Source of the DNA: Ignavibacteriaceae bacterium | Lineage (GTDB): Bacteria > Bacteroidota > Ignavibacteria > Ignavibacteriales > Ignavibacteriaceae | NCBI GenBank assembly: GCA_023229425.1 | Contig: JALNZG010000002.1 | Span: 248,001 to 312,000 of the forward strand | Direction of reading: 5' to 3' | Length of the DNA: 64,000 nt | In this document: one piece after another, positions 8,252 through 16,319 of the stretch | Position numbering within the stretch: position 1 is the stretch's first letter | Layout of the letters: each line of letters starts with the position of its first letter | Notes under the pieces: generated by a model | Database searches by the model: none | Told to the model about the DNA's origin: nothing | What the model saw: only the letters and a program-made list of their open reading frames with translations | Made by a program: the position numbers and the translations under genes

Positions 8252-9769
8252 TTAGTTTGTTTTTGTTTGTTGATAAATTTTCAACAATTTCTTTTTGTCA
8301 ATTTTCCCGGCTTCCGTTTTCGGAAGAGTGTCAAGAAATTGAACATACTTCGGGATTTTATATTTCGCCAAATTTCCTTTGCAATAATCAAGCACAGCAT
8401 TTTCATCCAAAGAGTTTTTACTATTTAAAACGATAAATGCTTTGCCAACCTCGCCCCATTTTTCATCGGGAATGCCAATTACAGCCACTTCTTTTATTTG
8501 GTTGTTTGTGTATAGAAATTTTTCTATTTCGGCGGGATAGACATTTTCTCCGCCGCTGATGAACATATTTTTTTTGCGGTCGACAACAAAGTAATATCCG
8601 TCGTCGTCACGTTTTACCAAATCACCGGTATGGAAAAAACCATCTGTAATTGCTTCCGATGATTCTTTTTCTTTTCTCCAATAACCGGGAGTAACAACGG
8701 GAGATTTCATCCATAATTCTCCAACTTCATTGTTGCCGCATTCAATTCCTTTTTCATTTACAATTTTAGGTTCAACATAAAAGTTCGGAAAACCGATTGA
8801 ACCTTTTTTTCTGATCGCATCGTCTTGATGAAGCGAAAAACAATTTGGACCAACTTCCGTTAAACCGTAACCTTGCCGGATGTAAACTCCTTTTTGATGC
8901 CAGATATTTATTAAAGGAATCGGCATTGGAGCGCCACCGACAATTGCATAACGTACAGAAGAAAGATCAACTTGTTTAAAGTATTCTAGGTCGGACATCA
9001 TCTGCAGCATTGTGGGAACACCGAAAAGAATTGTTGTCTGTTCTTTTTCCATTAATCTCAAAATTAATTCTGCATCAAAATTTTGCAGCAGCGTGTGTGA
9101 ACCGCCGTGAAATAAGAACGGAGTAAATAAAACATTCCATCCGCCGGTATGAAAAAACGGCGCATAACTTTGAGTGTGATCTTGCGAGTTTAAATCAAGT
9201 CGCAAGCCTGTGTTGATTGCGTTCCAAAAGAGCATTTGATGATTTACTATCACACCTTTTGAAAGTCCGGTTGTACCAGCCGTGTAAAGGATCATCACTA
9301 AATCATCATTTGTAAAATTTCTTGAGGGAGAAAAATCTTTTTCGTTTGCTTCATCCATTAAAAAAGAAGTTATGGTTTCAATTTTCTTTTGAACCTGAAT
9401 ATTTTTTAGCGTTTGAAGTTCTTTGATCTGTTCGGAATATTCCTCTTCATAAAAAAATATTTTCGGTTCTGCATCTTTTAATAAAATATCAAGTTCGCGT
9501 GGAGTTAAACGGAAATTTAACGGAACCAATATTGCTCCACATTTAATACATGCTAAAAACAGTAGAACATATTCTGCGCGATTCTTTGAATAAACGGCGA
9601 TTCTTTCACCTTCTTTTATTCCAACTTCTTTAGTGAGATAATTCGCCAACGCATTCGTTCGTTGGTTAAACTGAAGAAACGTCCATTCCAAATTTCTATT
9701 GTATTCACACAGAAATAATTTGTTAGGCGTATAGTAAGCCCATTTAGCAATCCAATCTGTTTGCATCAT
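8252..9769 (-). CDS. acyl-CoA synthetase / AMP-dependent ligase
   Basis: Activates a carboxylic acid to its CoA thioester through an acyl-adenylate. The 505 residues show the ATP-binding loop 'YTAGTTGLSKG', the A5-type motif 'QGYGLTEVGPN', the hinge region 'FHTGDLVKRDDDGYY' and a C-terminal catalytic lysine in 'PKTEAGKIDKK'. It begins at an ATGA overlap with the MFS gene and is the last gene of the thiolase operon. With a thiolase, KAS III-like enzyme and SDR reductase beside it, a role in taking up and activating a fatty or aromatic acid is plausible but inferred. Confidence 0.88.
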   Translation of the reverse strand: MMQTDWIAKWAYYTPNKLFLCEYNRNLEWTFLQFNQRTNALANYLTKEVGIKEGERIAVYSKNRAEYVLLFLACIKCGAILVPLNFRLTPRELDILLKDAEPKIFFYEEEYSEQIKELQTLKNIQVQKKIETITSFLMDEANEKDFSPSRNFTNDDLVMILYTAGTTGLSKGVIVNHQMLFWNAINTGLRLDLNSQDHTQSYAPFFHTGGWNVLFTPFLFHGGSHTLLQNFDAELILRLMEKEQTTILFGVPTMLQMMSDLEYFKQVDLSSVRYAIVGGAPMPIPLINIWHQKGVYIRQGYGLTEVGPNCFSLHQDDAIRKKGSIGFPNFYVEPKIVNEKGIECGNNEVGELWMKSPVVTPGYWRKEKESSEAITDGFFHTGDLVKRDDDGYYFVVDRKKNMFISGGENVYPAEIEKFLYTNNQIKEVAVIGIPDEKWGEVGKAFIVLNSKNSLDENAVLDYCKGNLAKYKIPKYVQFLDTLPKTEAGKIDKKKLLKIYQQTKTN

Positions 9770-11022
9770 ATTTTTTGCTCCAGACTTTTACTTGCCTTAT
9801 AAAGTATTATTCCGGCTGTAAGCGCAGCAAGCGGAGCCAGCAATAACGTTATTTTCATCATTTCCGGATTTGAAGTAACTTGTAAAAGATCATTTATTTT
9901 CCCGAAGATCGGAGGTGCGATTCCATAACCGATTACATTGACCGTAAAGAAATATAAACCAACAGCTAAGCCGCGTAGATATGGACCGGCAATATCATTT
10001 ACATCAGCCGCAGCCGGACCAAGCCAGGATAAAGTTAGCGCTAGAAGAATGGTAATACAAATTATTTGTAAGAAAAGTATTGAAGTGTTCAATAAAATCA
10101 GCCAAACAGGAATACATAAAAAAGCTATGATGCTTGTGAATTGTAACCTTCCGCCAATTCGTTTTGCTTTGAATTTATCCGCAAACCATCCGCCGAGAAT
10201 TGTTCCCGGAAGTCCACCGATTAACGTTCCGATGCCGATCAGCAAACCGATTTCAGATATTGCCATTTTCTGAGTTCTTACTAAAAATGTCGGAATCCAA
10301 ATAGAAACGCTGTTAGCTGAAACTGCGAAAAATGCGTAGCCAACTAAAATATATCTTAACGGGACGTTTTGAAAAAGAAGTTTCCAATTTTTTTTCTGAT
10401 GTTCTTTAGGGGCATCACTAATTCCTCTTTCCGGTTCTTTTAGAAGCAAGACAAAAATGACAAAGATCAATCCCGGAAAACCTAAAAAATAAAATGCATA
10501 TCGCCAGCTAAGCGCATCACTGATCCATCCGCCAAAGAAAAATGCAACGCCGGTACCAATTGCAATTCCGGAAGAAAATATTGCCTGCACTGTCGCTCTC
10601 ATTTTTGAAGGAAAGTAATCGCTAAGTAGTGATAAAGCCGCCGGACCTAATGTTGCTTCGCCAATTCCAACCATCATTCTACAAATAAAAATTGTCCAAA
10701 AGCCTGAAGCAAAACCTGTTAATCCCGAAAAAATACTCCACACAGTTAAACCGAATGCTATTAATTTTCTTCGTGAGACTTTATCTGCAAGTCTCCCGAA
10801 CGGGATGCCGAGCAGAGTATAAAAAATTACAAATGAAGTAGCGCCAAGCAAAGCAAGCTGCAGGTCACTGAACAATAATTCTTTTTTTATCGGTGTAAAT
10901 AAAATGTAAATCAAAACGCGATCAACGAAATTCATTACATAAATTAACGTTAACAGAAGTAACGCATACCATGCGTACGTTGGTATTACAGATCTTGATT
11001 CGTTTTTACTTTGAGTCGTCAT
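9766..11022 (-). CDS. MFS transporter
   Basis: Twelve-helix major facilitator carrier of about 418 residues. The loop 2-3 signature is clear ('GIPFGRLADKVSRRKLI'), with a second half-repeat 'GGWFADKFKAKRIGG'. The helix 4-5 region 'GIGEATLGPAALSLLSDYFP' resembles the hexuronate/sphingolipid-type (Spns-like) subgroup. I place the start at ATG 11022; a TTG at 11034 overlapping the previous stop as TTGA is an alternative. Its place between a KAS III-like enzyme and an acyl-CoA ligase suggests it moves the organic acid or a product of the pathway. Confidence 0.85.
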   Translation of the reverse strand: MTTQSKNESRSVIPTYAWYALLLLTLIYVMNFVDRVLIYILFTPIKKELLFSDLQLALLGATSFVIFYTLLGIPFGRLADKVSRRKLIAFGLTVWSIFSGLTGFASGFWTIFICRMMVGIGEATLGPAALSLLSDYFPSKMRATVQAIFSSGIAIGTGVAFFFGGWISDALSWRYAFYFLGFPGLIFVIFVLLLKEPERGISDAPKEHQKKNWKLLFQNVPLRYILVGYAFFAVSANSVSIWIPTFLVRTQKMAISEIGLLIGIGTLIGGLPGTILGGWFADKFKAKRIGGRLQFTSIIAFLCIPVWLILLNTSILFLQIICITILLALTLSWLGPAAADVNDIAGPYLRGLAVGLYFFTVNVIGYGIAPPIFGKINDLLQVTSNPEMMKITLLLAPLAALTAGIILYKASKSLEQKI

Positions 11023-11030
11023 TCTATTTC

Positions 11031-12020
11031 TCAATATTTAAAAATCGCATTTGCAAAAGCTAATCCACCGCCTGAACCCATAAAACAGAGTAGATCTCCT
11101 TTGTGTACTTTTCCCTTTTTTACCGCGTCATCAAACGCCATTGGGATACAGGCGGAACCGGTATAGCCATATTTATCCATTATTGTATGCGCTTTGCTTT
11201 TTTCAACTCCGAGATTATCAAGTGTTTCCCAAATTGTGTTTATGTTTATTTGAGTAAAGAAATAATGATCGATTTGTGAAGGTAGAATATTTATTTTCTC
11301 GCATGATTCTTTTATCATTTTCGTCCAGATCGTAGGATTAATTTCTTTGGGGAATTTTTTAACAAATTTTAGTAAGTGCTCTTTATTTTCTACCACTTCA
11401 TGCGTTACGGGCATATGCGTCCCGCCGGCATAGATACCCATCCAATCGCTGTATTGCCCATCGGTAAAAAGTGAACCAGTTAAAAATCCCCTTTCGGAAT
11501 TTATTTCTGATTTTAAAACTACTGCTCCGGCGCCATCAGCAAAAAGTGTTACGGTTTTTTTATCTGTTAAATCTAGATACTTACTCATTGCGTATGCGCC
11601 TATAACCAAAACGTAATTATATTTTTCGTCTGCTTGGATAAATTTTCCTGCTGTGTCAAGCGCAGTAACAAATCCGGCACAAGCCGTGTTAATATCAAAC
11701 GTTCCCGCTTTCTTTGCTCCAATCCGATACTGAACGACAGAAGCGGTTGATGGAGAAATATATTCCGGTGTATCTGTTGCAACAATTAAAAGATCAAGTT
11801 GATCGGCTGAGATGCGCGCGGACTCCAATGCTTTCAACGCTGCGTTAACCGCAAGATCAGCGGTTGATTGATTTTCTTCACACCATCTTCTTTCGTGTAT
11901 TGTCAAATTCTCTGTTAGCCAGGTGTCAACATCTTCTCCCAATAGTTCATTGAAAAAAGAATTCGGAATTATTCTTTCCGGCACGTAAGAACCTGAACCG
12001 ACAATTAAGGAATTTCTCAT
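11031..12020 (-). CDS. KAS III-like (FabH-like) enzyme lacking catalytic His and Asn
   Basis: Thiolase-fold protein of the 3-oxoacyl-ACP synthase III family, 329 residues from the ATG at 12020 (a TTG at 12032 is also open). The nucleophile Cys114 lies in 'NTACAG', equivalent to Cys112 of E. coli FabH. The positions of the other two catalytic residues are changed. The usual 'PHQAN' reads 'FTQIN' (Thr256 for His) and the usual 'GNTSAA' reads 'GYTGSA' (Tyr286 for Asn). The C-terminal glycine loop 'MGSGGGLAFA' is intact. Decarboxylative Claisen condensation would normally need His and Asn, so acyl transfer or another chemistry is possible. It lies between the SDR and MFS genes. Confidence 0.82.
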   Translation of the reverse strand: MRNSLIVGSGSYVPERIIPNSFFNELLGEDVDTWLTENLTIHERRWCEENQSTADLAVNAALKALESARISADQLDLLIVATDTPEYISPSTASVVQYRIGAKKAGTFDINTACAGFVTALDTAGKFIQADEKYNYVLVIGAYAMSKYLDLTDKKTVTLFADGAGAVVLKSEINSERGFLTGSLFTDGQYSDWMGIYAGGTHMPVTHEVVENKEHLLKFVKKFPKEINPTIWTKMIKESCEKINILPSQIDHYFFTQININTIWETLDNLGVEKSKAHTIMDKYGYTGSACIPMAFDDAVKKGKVHKGDLLCFMGSGGGLAFANAIFKY

Positions 12021-12038
12021 AATTTTTTCCAAACTGAA

Positions 12039-12782
12039 TTAGACGATTAAACCGCCATCGACACTTAATGTAATTCCATTTATAAAATTTGCTTCTTCAC
12101 TTGATAAGAAAAGATAAGCGTTGGCGATATCTTCAGGTAAACCAAGTCTGCCTAGCGGAGTTTTTTCTTCAAGTGATTTTAGAATGTTTTCGGGAATCGT
12201 TTTAACCATTTCGGTTGCGATGAAACCCGGGGCAACAGCATTTACGTTGATCCCTTTTCTACCAAGCTCGCGAGCCCAAACTTTTGTCATTCCAATAATT
12301 CCGGCTTTTGTGGCAACGTAATTGGTCTGTCCAAAATTTCCATATAGCCCGACAACAGAAGAAGTGTTAACGATTTTTCCATATTTTTTTTCAATCATAA
12401 ATGGAATAACCGCTTTGGTGCAGTTAAAAACTCCGGTAAGATTGACATCAATAACATGCTGCCACTGTTCTGCTGTCATCTTCGCAAGTGAAGCGTCACG
12501 AGTAATCCCGGCGTTATTAATTATAATATCGATCGTTGAAAAAATTTCAACTGCTTCTTTTGCAGCTTTTTCGGTTGAATCAATTTTCGTTACATCAACT
12601 TTTGTGAAATGTACTTTTATATCTTTTGCTTTTAATTCATTAACTAACGCATTTCCTTTTTCTTCATTAACATCCCAAAGAACAATGGAAGCGCCTTCCT
12701 CTGCAAATTTTAATGCAGTGGCTTTTCCGATTCCTTGCGCTCCTCCGGTAATTATTGCAACTTTATTCTGAAGCCGATTCAT
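12039..12782 (-). CDS. SDR-family 3-oxoacyl reductase (FabG-like)
   Basis: NAD(P)H-dependent short-chain dehydrogenase, 247 residues, the usual length of FabG and PhaB. The nucleotide loop 'TGGAQGIG' (12-19), 'NNAG' and the catalytic set Asn114, Ser142, Tyr155 and Lys159 are present. Asp37 in 'LWDVNE' at the end of beta-2 would favour NAD over NADP, by family knowledge. It is the first gene of the second half of the operon and has a 20-bp perfect palindrome 26 bp before its ATG. A role reducing a 3-oxoacyl thioester made by the neighbouring thiolase or KAS III-like enzyme is inferred. Confidence 0.88.
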   Translation of the reverse strand: MNRLQNKVAIITGGAQGIGKATALKFAEEGASIVLWDVNEEKGNALVNELKAKDIKVHFTKVDVTKIDSTEKAAKEAVEIFSTIDIIINNAGITRDASLAKMTAEQWQHVIDVNLTGVFNCTKAVIPFMIEKKYGKIVNTSSVVGLYGNFGQTNYVATKAGIIGMTKVWARELGRKGINVNAVAPGFIATEMVKTIPENILKSLEEKTPLGRLGLPEDIANAYLFLSSEEANFINGITLSVDGGLIV

Positions 12783-12807
12783 ATTTTCTATCCTTCTAAG
12801 TTTTTAT

Positions 12808-12827
12808 CGTTTGAAATATTTCAAACG
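12808..12827. promoter_or_regulatory. palindromic operator upstream of the SDR gene
   Basis: The perfect 20-bp palindrome CGTTTGAAATATTTCAAACG lies between the regulator gene and the SDR gene. It is repeated with a single base change before the thiolase gene. Its symmetry, spacing and pairing with a HTH regulator gene indicate the binding site of that GbsR/MarR-type protein; binding itself is inferred. Confidence 0.8.
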
Positions 12828-12841
12828 TTCATACCAAAAAA

Positions 12842-13354
12842 TTATTTGCTTTTTTTCACCTTGTTTTTTGAAATGAGCTTTTGCCGCTCTAAAATCCATT
12901 CCGCTAAAAAATTCCGGTAATGTTTTTCCATAAAAATATAAAATTGTTCCATCTCGGTAATTCTCTGCTGAATAACCTCAACATTTTTTTTGTTTATTTC
13001 TTTCACTTTTTCATTAAGGAATTTTGCAATGCGCGTGTTGTTCTTGATTAATTCTAGGTTGTTACGAAAAGCGTTTTCAAAAATTTCAGGCTCAACTTCA
13101 TAATAATCTTTTCTATTATTTTCCGGTGACCACGTTTTGCGTATTAATTTCTTATCGCGAAGCCGTCTTACAATTTGACTTATGGGACCTTTGCTTCTCC
13201 CAAGCTGTTTGGTTATTTCGTCAAGCGAAAGAGGTTCAGGTGAATAAATAAGAAGAGCAACGATGTGTCCCATCAGTTTATTTAATCCGAAGGCTTTGTA
13301 AGCATCTCCGAATCGTTGGATCATTTCTTTACGAACGCGTTCTTCGTCAGTCAT
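12842..13354 (-). CDS. GbsR/MarR-type winged-helix transcriptional regulator
   Basis: About 170 residues (ATG 13354; a TTG at 13363 overlapping the thiolase stop is possible). A winged helix is clear: 'LSLDEITKQLGRSKGPISQIVRRL' contains the recognition helix, followed by the wing 'RDKKLIRKTW'. This layout matches the GbsR family, dimeric repressors related to MarR. The C-terminal half is a long charged helix suitable for dimerisation, and the tail is lysine-rich. The gene sits inside the operon it probably controls: nearly identical palindromes lie before both the thiolase and the SDR genes, suggesting autoregulation in response to an acyl-CoA or acid ligand. Confidence 0.82.
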   Translation of the reverse strand: MTDEERVRKEMIQRFGDAYKAFGLNKLMGHIVALLIYSPEPLSLDEITKQLGRSKGPISQIVRRLRDKKLIRKTWSPENNRKDYYEVEPEIFENAFRNNLELIKNNTRIAKFLNEKVKEINKKNVEVIQQRITEMEQFYIFMEKHYRNFLAEWILERQKLISKNKVKKSK

Positions 13355-13359
13355 ATTGC

Positions 13360-14538
13360 TCAACTATATTTTTTCACGATTAAGGCGGAAGCTTCTCCGC
13401 CGCCAATACAAAGCGAAGCCAATCCATATTCTGAATTTCTTCTTTTCATTTCATAAAGCAGCGTTGTTAAAATTCGTGCGCCGCTTGCACCGATAGGATG
13501 CCCTATAGCAATTGCACCGCCGTTAACATTAATTTTATCGTTTGGTAAACCAAGAATTTTATTTACAGCTAATGAAACAACTGCAAATGCTTCGTTAATT
13601 TCATAAAGATCAATTTGCTCTTTTGTCATCATCGCTTTTGTTAAAACTTTTTGAATAGCATCCGCCGGAGCGGTTGTAAATTCGATTGGAGCTTTTGCTG
13701 CGGAACTTTGTGCAACAATTTCTACCAATGGAGTAAGTCCAAGTTCTTTTGCTTTTTCTTCCGATATAATTAACAATGCTGCAGCTCCGTCATTTAGACT
13801 TGATGCGTTTGCTGCTGTAACTACACCATTCTTATCGAACACAGGTTTAAGCGAAGATATTTTATCGAAATTTACTTTTCCAGGCTCTTCATCTTTGTTG
13901 AAGATTGTTTCGCTGCTTTTGGATTTCAAAATTACATCTATAATCTCATCAGAGAATTTTCCTTCTTCAATTGCGGTTAGCGCTTTTTTATAGGATTGAA
14001 CTGCAAAAGCATCAAGTTCTTCGCGGGTAAAATGAAAATCTTTCGCGCAGGATTCTGCACAGTTTCCCATATGAACATTGTTATAAACATCAGTTAATCC
14101 GTCAATTAAAATGGAATCGTATATTGTTGAATTTCCTAATCGATAACCGCTTCTTCCCTGTTTTAAAAGATACGGAGCGTTGGTCATACTCTCTTGCCCG
14201 CCGGCAATAACAATGTCGGCATCTCCACATGCAATTGCTTGTTGAGCAAGCATAACTGCTTTCAAACCACTACCGCACATTTTATTTATTGTTAAGCATT
14301 CTGTTTTTTCCGACAGTCCGGCGAATATTGCAGCTTGACGTGCGGGTGCTTGACCTAAGCCGGCAGTTAAGACATTTCCCATTATTACTTCATCAATTAG
14401 ATTTTGATCAAGTCCCGATTCATTTAATAATGCTTTAATAACTATGCTGCCGAGTTGAGGTGCGGTAAAACTGCTTAAACTTCCATTGAATGATCCAACG
14501 GCTGTTCGTTTAGCGTGTGTGATAACTACTTTTCTCAT
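13360..14538 (-). CDS. acetyl-CoA C-acyltransferase (thiolase)
   Basis: Thiolase that condenses two acyl-CoA units or cleaves 3-oxoacyl-CoA. The catalytic residues are all present: nucleophile Cys88 in 'NKMCGSG', His347 in 'GHPIGASGAR' and Cys377 in 'LCIGGGEA'. Length (392) and the 'NEAFA' motif fit the biosynthetic/degradative type II family. It opens the leftward operon, with a candidate promoter and palindromic operator just upstream. With the SDR it could make 3-hydroxyacyl-CoA; with the ligase it could degrade an activated acid. Sequence does not decide the direction. Confidence 0.93.
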   Translation of the reverse strand: MRKVVITHAKRTAVGSFNGSLSSFTAPQLGSIVIKALLNESGLDQNLIDEVIMGNVLTAGLGQAPARQAAIFAGLSEKTECLTINKMCGSGLKAVMLAQQAIACGDADIVIAGGQESMTNAPYLLKQGRSGYRLGNSTIYDSILIDGLTDVYNNVHMGNCAESCAKDFHFTREELDAFAVQSYKKALTAIEEGKFSDEIIDVILKSKSSETIFNKDEEPGKVNFDKISSLKPVFDKNGVVTAANASSLNDGAAALLIISEEKAKELGLTPLVEIVAQSSAAKAPIEFTTAPADAIQKVLTKAMMTKEQIDLYEINEAFAVVSLAVNKILGLPNDKINVNGGAIAIGHPIGASGARILTTLLYEMKRRNSEYGLASLCIGGGEASALIVKKYS

Positions 14539-14578
14539 AGCAATTCTCTTTTTCGATAAGACATAAAAATGTTTTTAA

Positions 14579-14598
14579 CATTTGAAATATTTCAAACG
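14579..14598. promoter_or_regulatory. palindromic operator upstream of the thiolase gene
   Basis: A 20-bp site matching the palindrome before the SDR gene at 19 of 20 positions, with a perfect 16-bp core TTTGAAATATTTCAAA (14581-14596). It lies 41-60 bp before the thiolase ATG and directly after the candidate -10 box, where a bound repressor would block initiation. Confidence 0.8.
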
Positions 14599-14603
14599 CT
14601 GAA

Positions 14604-14632
14604 AACATAACTAATCTTTTTTAGAAAGTCAA
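14604..14632 (-). promoter_or_regulatory. candidate promoter of the thiolase operon
   Basis: On the minus strand TTGACT (14632-14627) and TATGTT (14609-14604) are separated by 17 bases. The -10 region also fits the Bacteroidota pattern TAnnTTTG at seven of eight positions. Initiation would fall inside the palindromic operator, a classical repression geometry. Confidence 0.5.
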
Positions 14633-14672
14633 TATTTATTTTGGGGGGATCGAAAATCTTTGGAAGGACTTA

Positions 14673-15608
14673 TTAGAGTTTTATTTCAATTGCTTTACGG
14701 ACAAATCCGTCAGCGAGTTCCAATCTTTTGTGAGCTTCTTCAACAGAGACGCTTGCTTTGATCATAACCAACGCTGTTTTAACATGCCATTCAGCTTTTA
14801 TAAGAAATGATGTTGCTGTTTCGTAATCAACAGCGGTAATTGTCATTACAATTCTTTTTGCTCGTTCAACTAATTTTTTATTTGTCATCTGTAAGTCTAT
14901 CATCATATTTTCATAGACTTTTCCCATGCGGATCATTGAGGCAGTAGTGAGCATATTTAAAACTAATTTTTGCGCTGTACCGCTTTTCATTCTTGTTGAA
15001 CCCATAACAACTTCAGGTCCAACATAAGGACAAATAGCAACATCAACTTCTTTAATGTCAAATTTATTTCGAGGATTGCATGTAACGAATAGTGTTGCCG
15101 CGCCAAGTTCTTTAGCTTTTTTTACCGCGCCAACAACATAAGGGGTTCGTTTGCTGGCAGCAATTCCGCATACAACATCTTTTTCGGTTACCTTAGCTTT
15201 CAATATATCAGCTGCACCGTTCTCTTCATGATCTTCGGCTCCTTCTTGAGAAACAAACATTGCTTCTTTCCCACCGGCAATAAATCCTTGCACCATTTCT
15301 GGTGGTGTTCCGTAAGTCGGTGGACACTCAGAAGCATCAACAACGCCAAGCCTTCCACTTGTTCCTGCTCCAAAATAAAGCAACCTTCCGCCATTCTTAA
15401 AAGCTTTCACGATTAATTCAACAGCTTTTTCAATGTAAGGAAGCTCCTGTTCAACTGCTAAAGGCACTAGCTTGTCTTCTTCATTTATAATTTTCAATAT
15501 TTCAGAAGTTGAACAAGCGTCAATCTCCATGGAATGGGGATTGCGCTGCTCGGTCGCTAAACCGGCAATTTCGTGGAAAAGGTTTTCTGTATCACTGGTT
15601 TGAGACAT
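14673..15608 (-). CDS. murQ: N-acetylmuramic acid 6-phosphate etherase
   Basis: Cleaves the lactyl ether of MurNAc-6-phosphate to GlcNAc-6-phosphate and D-lactate during peptidoglycan recycling. The SIS-type sugar-phosphate domain shows the diagnostic MurQ sequence 'GAGTSGRLGVVDASECPPTYG'. It also carries 'GSTRMKSGTAQKLVLNML', the family's second signature. Length (311) is standard. Its ATG overlaps the last base of the rsmG stop, so the two are translationally coupled. No MurNAc kinase or PTS is visible nearby. Confidence 0.95.
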   Translation of the reverse strand: MSQTSDTENLFHEIAGLATEQRNPHSMEIDACSTSEILKIINEEDKLVPLAVEQELPYIEKAVELIVKAFKNGGRLLYFGAGTSGRLGVVDASECPPTYGTPPEMVQGFIAGGKEAMFVSQEGAEDHEENGAADILKAKVTEKDVVCGIAASKRTPYVVGAVKKAKELGAATLFVTCNPRNKFDIKEVDVAICPYVGPEVVMGSTRMKSGTAQKLVLNMLTTASMIRMGKVYENMMIDLQMTNKKLVERAKRIVMTITAVDYETATSFLIKAEWHVKTALVMIKASVSVEEAHKRLELADGFVRKAIEIKL

Positions 15609-16297
15609 TATTTTTCAATTTCCAGATGAACAAGTTTTTTCTCTTTCACATTTCTAAGATTTGTCGGTTTGTAGTGAAGATCATAAATTGTTGATTTCTT
15701 TATGCGTGGTTTATATTTTGTTTCAGCCTTTTGAAATTCTTCGGTAAGATCGCCCCCTTTAAGCACCATCAAATGTCCTTTATCTTTAATTAAAGGAAGT
15801 GCGTAGCGAAGAAGAATAATTAACGGTTCGGTTGCGCGGCTTACAACGAGATCAAAACTGTTTTTGTACTTAGCAATAAATTCTTGGTCTTCAACTCTGC
15901 TATTTTCTGCTTTAACATTATTCAGCATTAATTTGTCAATAAACTCTTCAACCGCTTCAATTTTTTTACCGGTTGAATCAATTAAGACCCCATGTAAATC
16001 GGGGCGCATAATTGCGAGCGGAATCCCGGGAAAACCGCCACCGGTTCCGATATCAAGAAACCGCGTACATTTCTCGGGAATATATTTTGCTATATATGAT
16101 GAAATAAAGATATGATTTTCAACAATTGAATCAACATCTTTTCTTGAAATAAGATTAACAACTTCGTTCTTTTCAACAACTAACTTAGCAAAGTAAGCCA
16201 ATCGTTCCATTTGTGCTGAATCGGGATTATATCCGTTCTCCCAATAATAAGATGTGATTTGTTGAAGATATTTTTCTCGAGTATTTCCTGTCGCCAT
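15608..16297 (-). CDS. rsmG: 16S rRNA (guanine-527-N7)-methyltransferase RsmG
   Basis: Methylates N7 of G527 in 16S rRNA using S-adenosylmethionine (formerly GidB). The SAM-binding motif 'DIGTGGGFPGIPLAI' is characteristic of this family, as are 'NLISRKD' and 'VSRATEPL'. Length 229 residues. It follows mnmG by 22 bp in the conserved gidA-gidB order and overlaps murQ by one base. Confidence 0.95.
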   Translation of the reverse strand: MATGNTREKYLQQITSYYWENGYNPDSAQMERLAYFAKLVVEKNEVVNLISRKDVDSIVENHIFISSYIAKYIPEKCTRFLDIGTGGGFPGIPLAIMRPDLHGVLIDSTGKKIEAVEEFIDKLMLNNVKAENSRVEDQEFIAKYKNSFDLVVSRATEPLIILLRYALPLIKDKGHLMVLKGGDLTEEFQKAETKYKPRIKKSTIYDLHYKPTNLRNVKEKKLVHLEIEK

Positions 16298-16319
16298 ACC
16301 GGATCCAAATTGTTTGAAA

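Noticed and set aside
8252..14538. Calling the thiolase operon a polyhydroxyalkanoate or polyketide pathway
   Set aside because: No PHA synthase or carrier protein is present, and the KAS III-like enzyme is atypical; direction and product cannot be settled.
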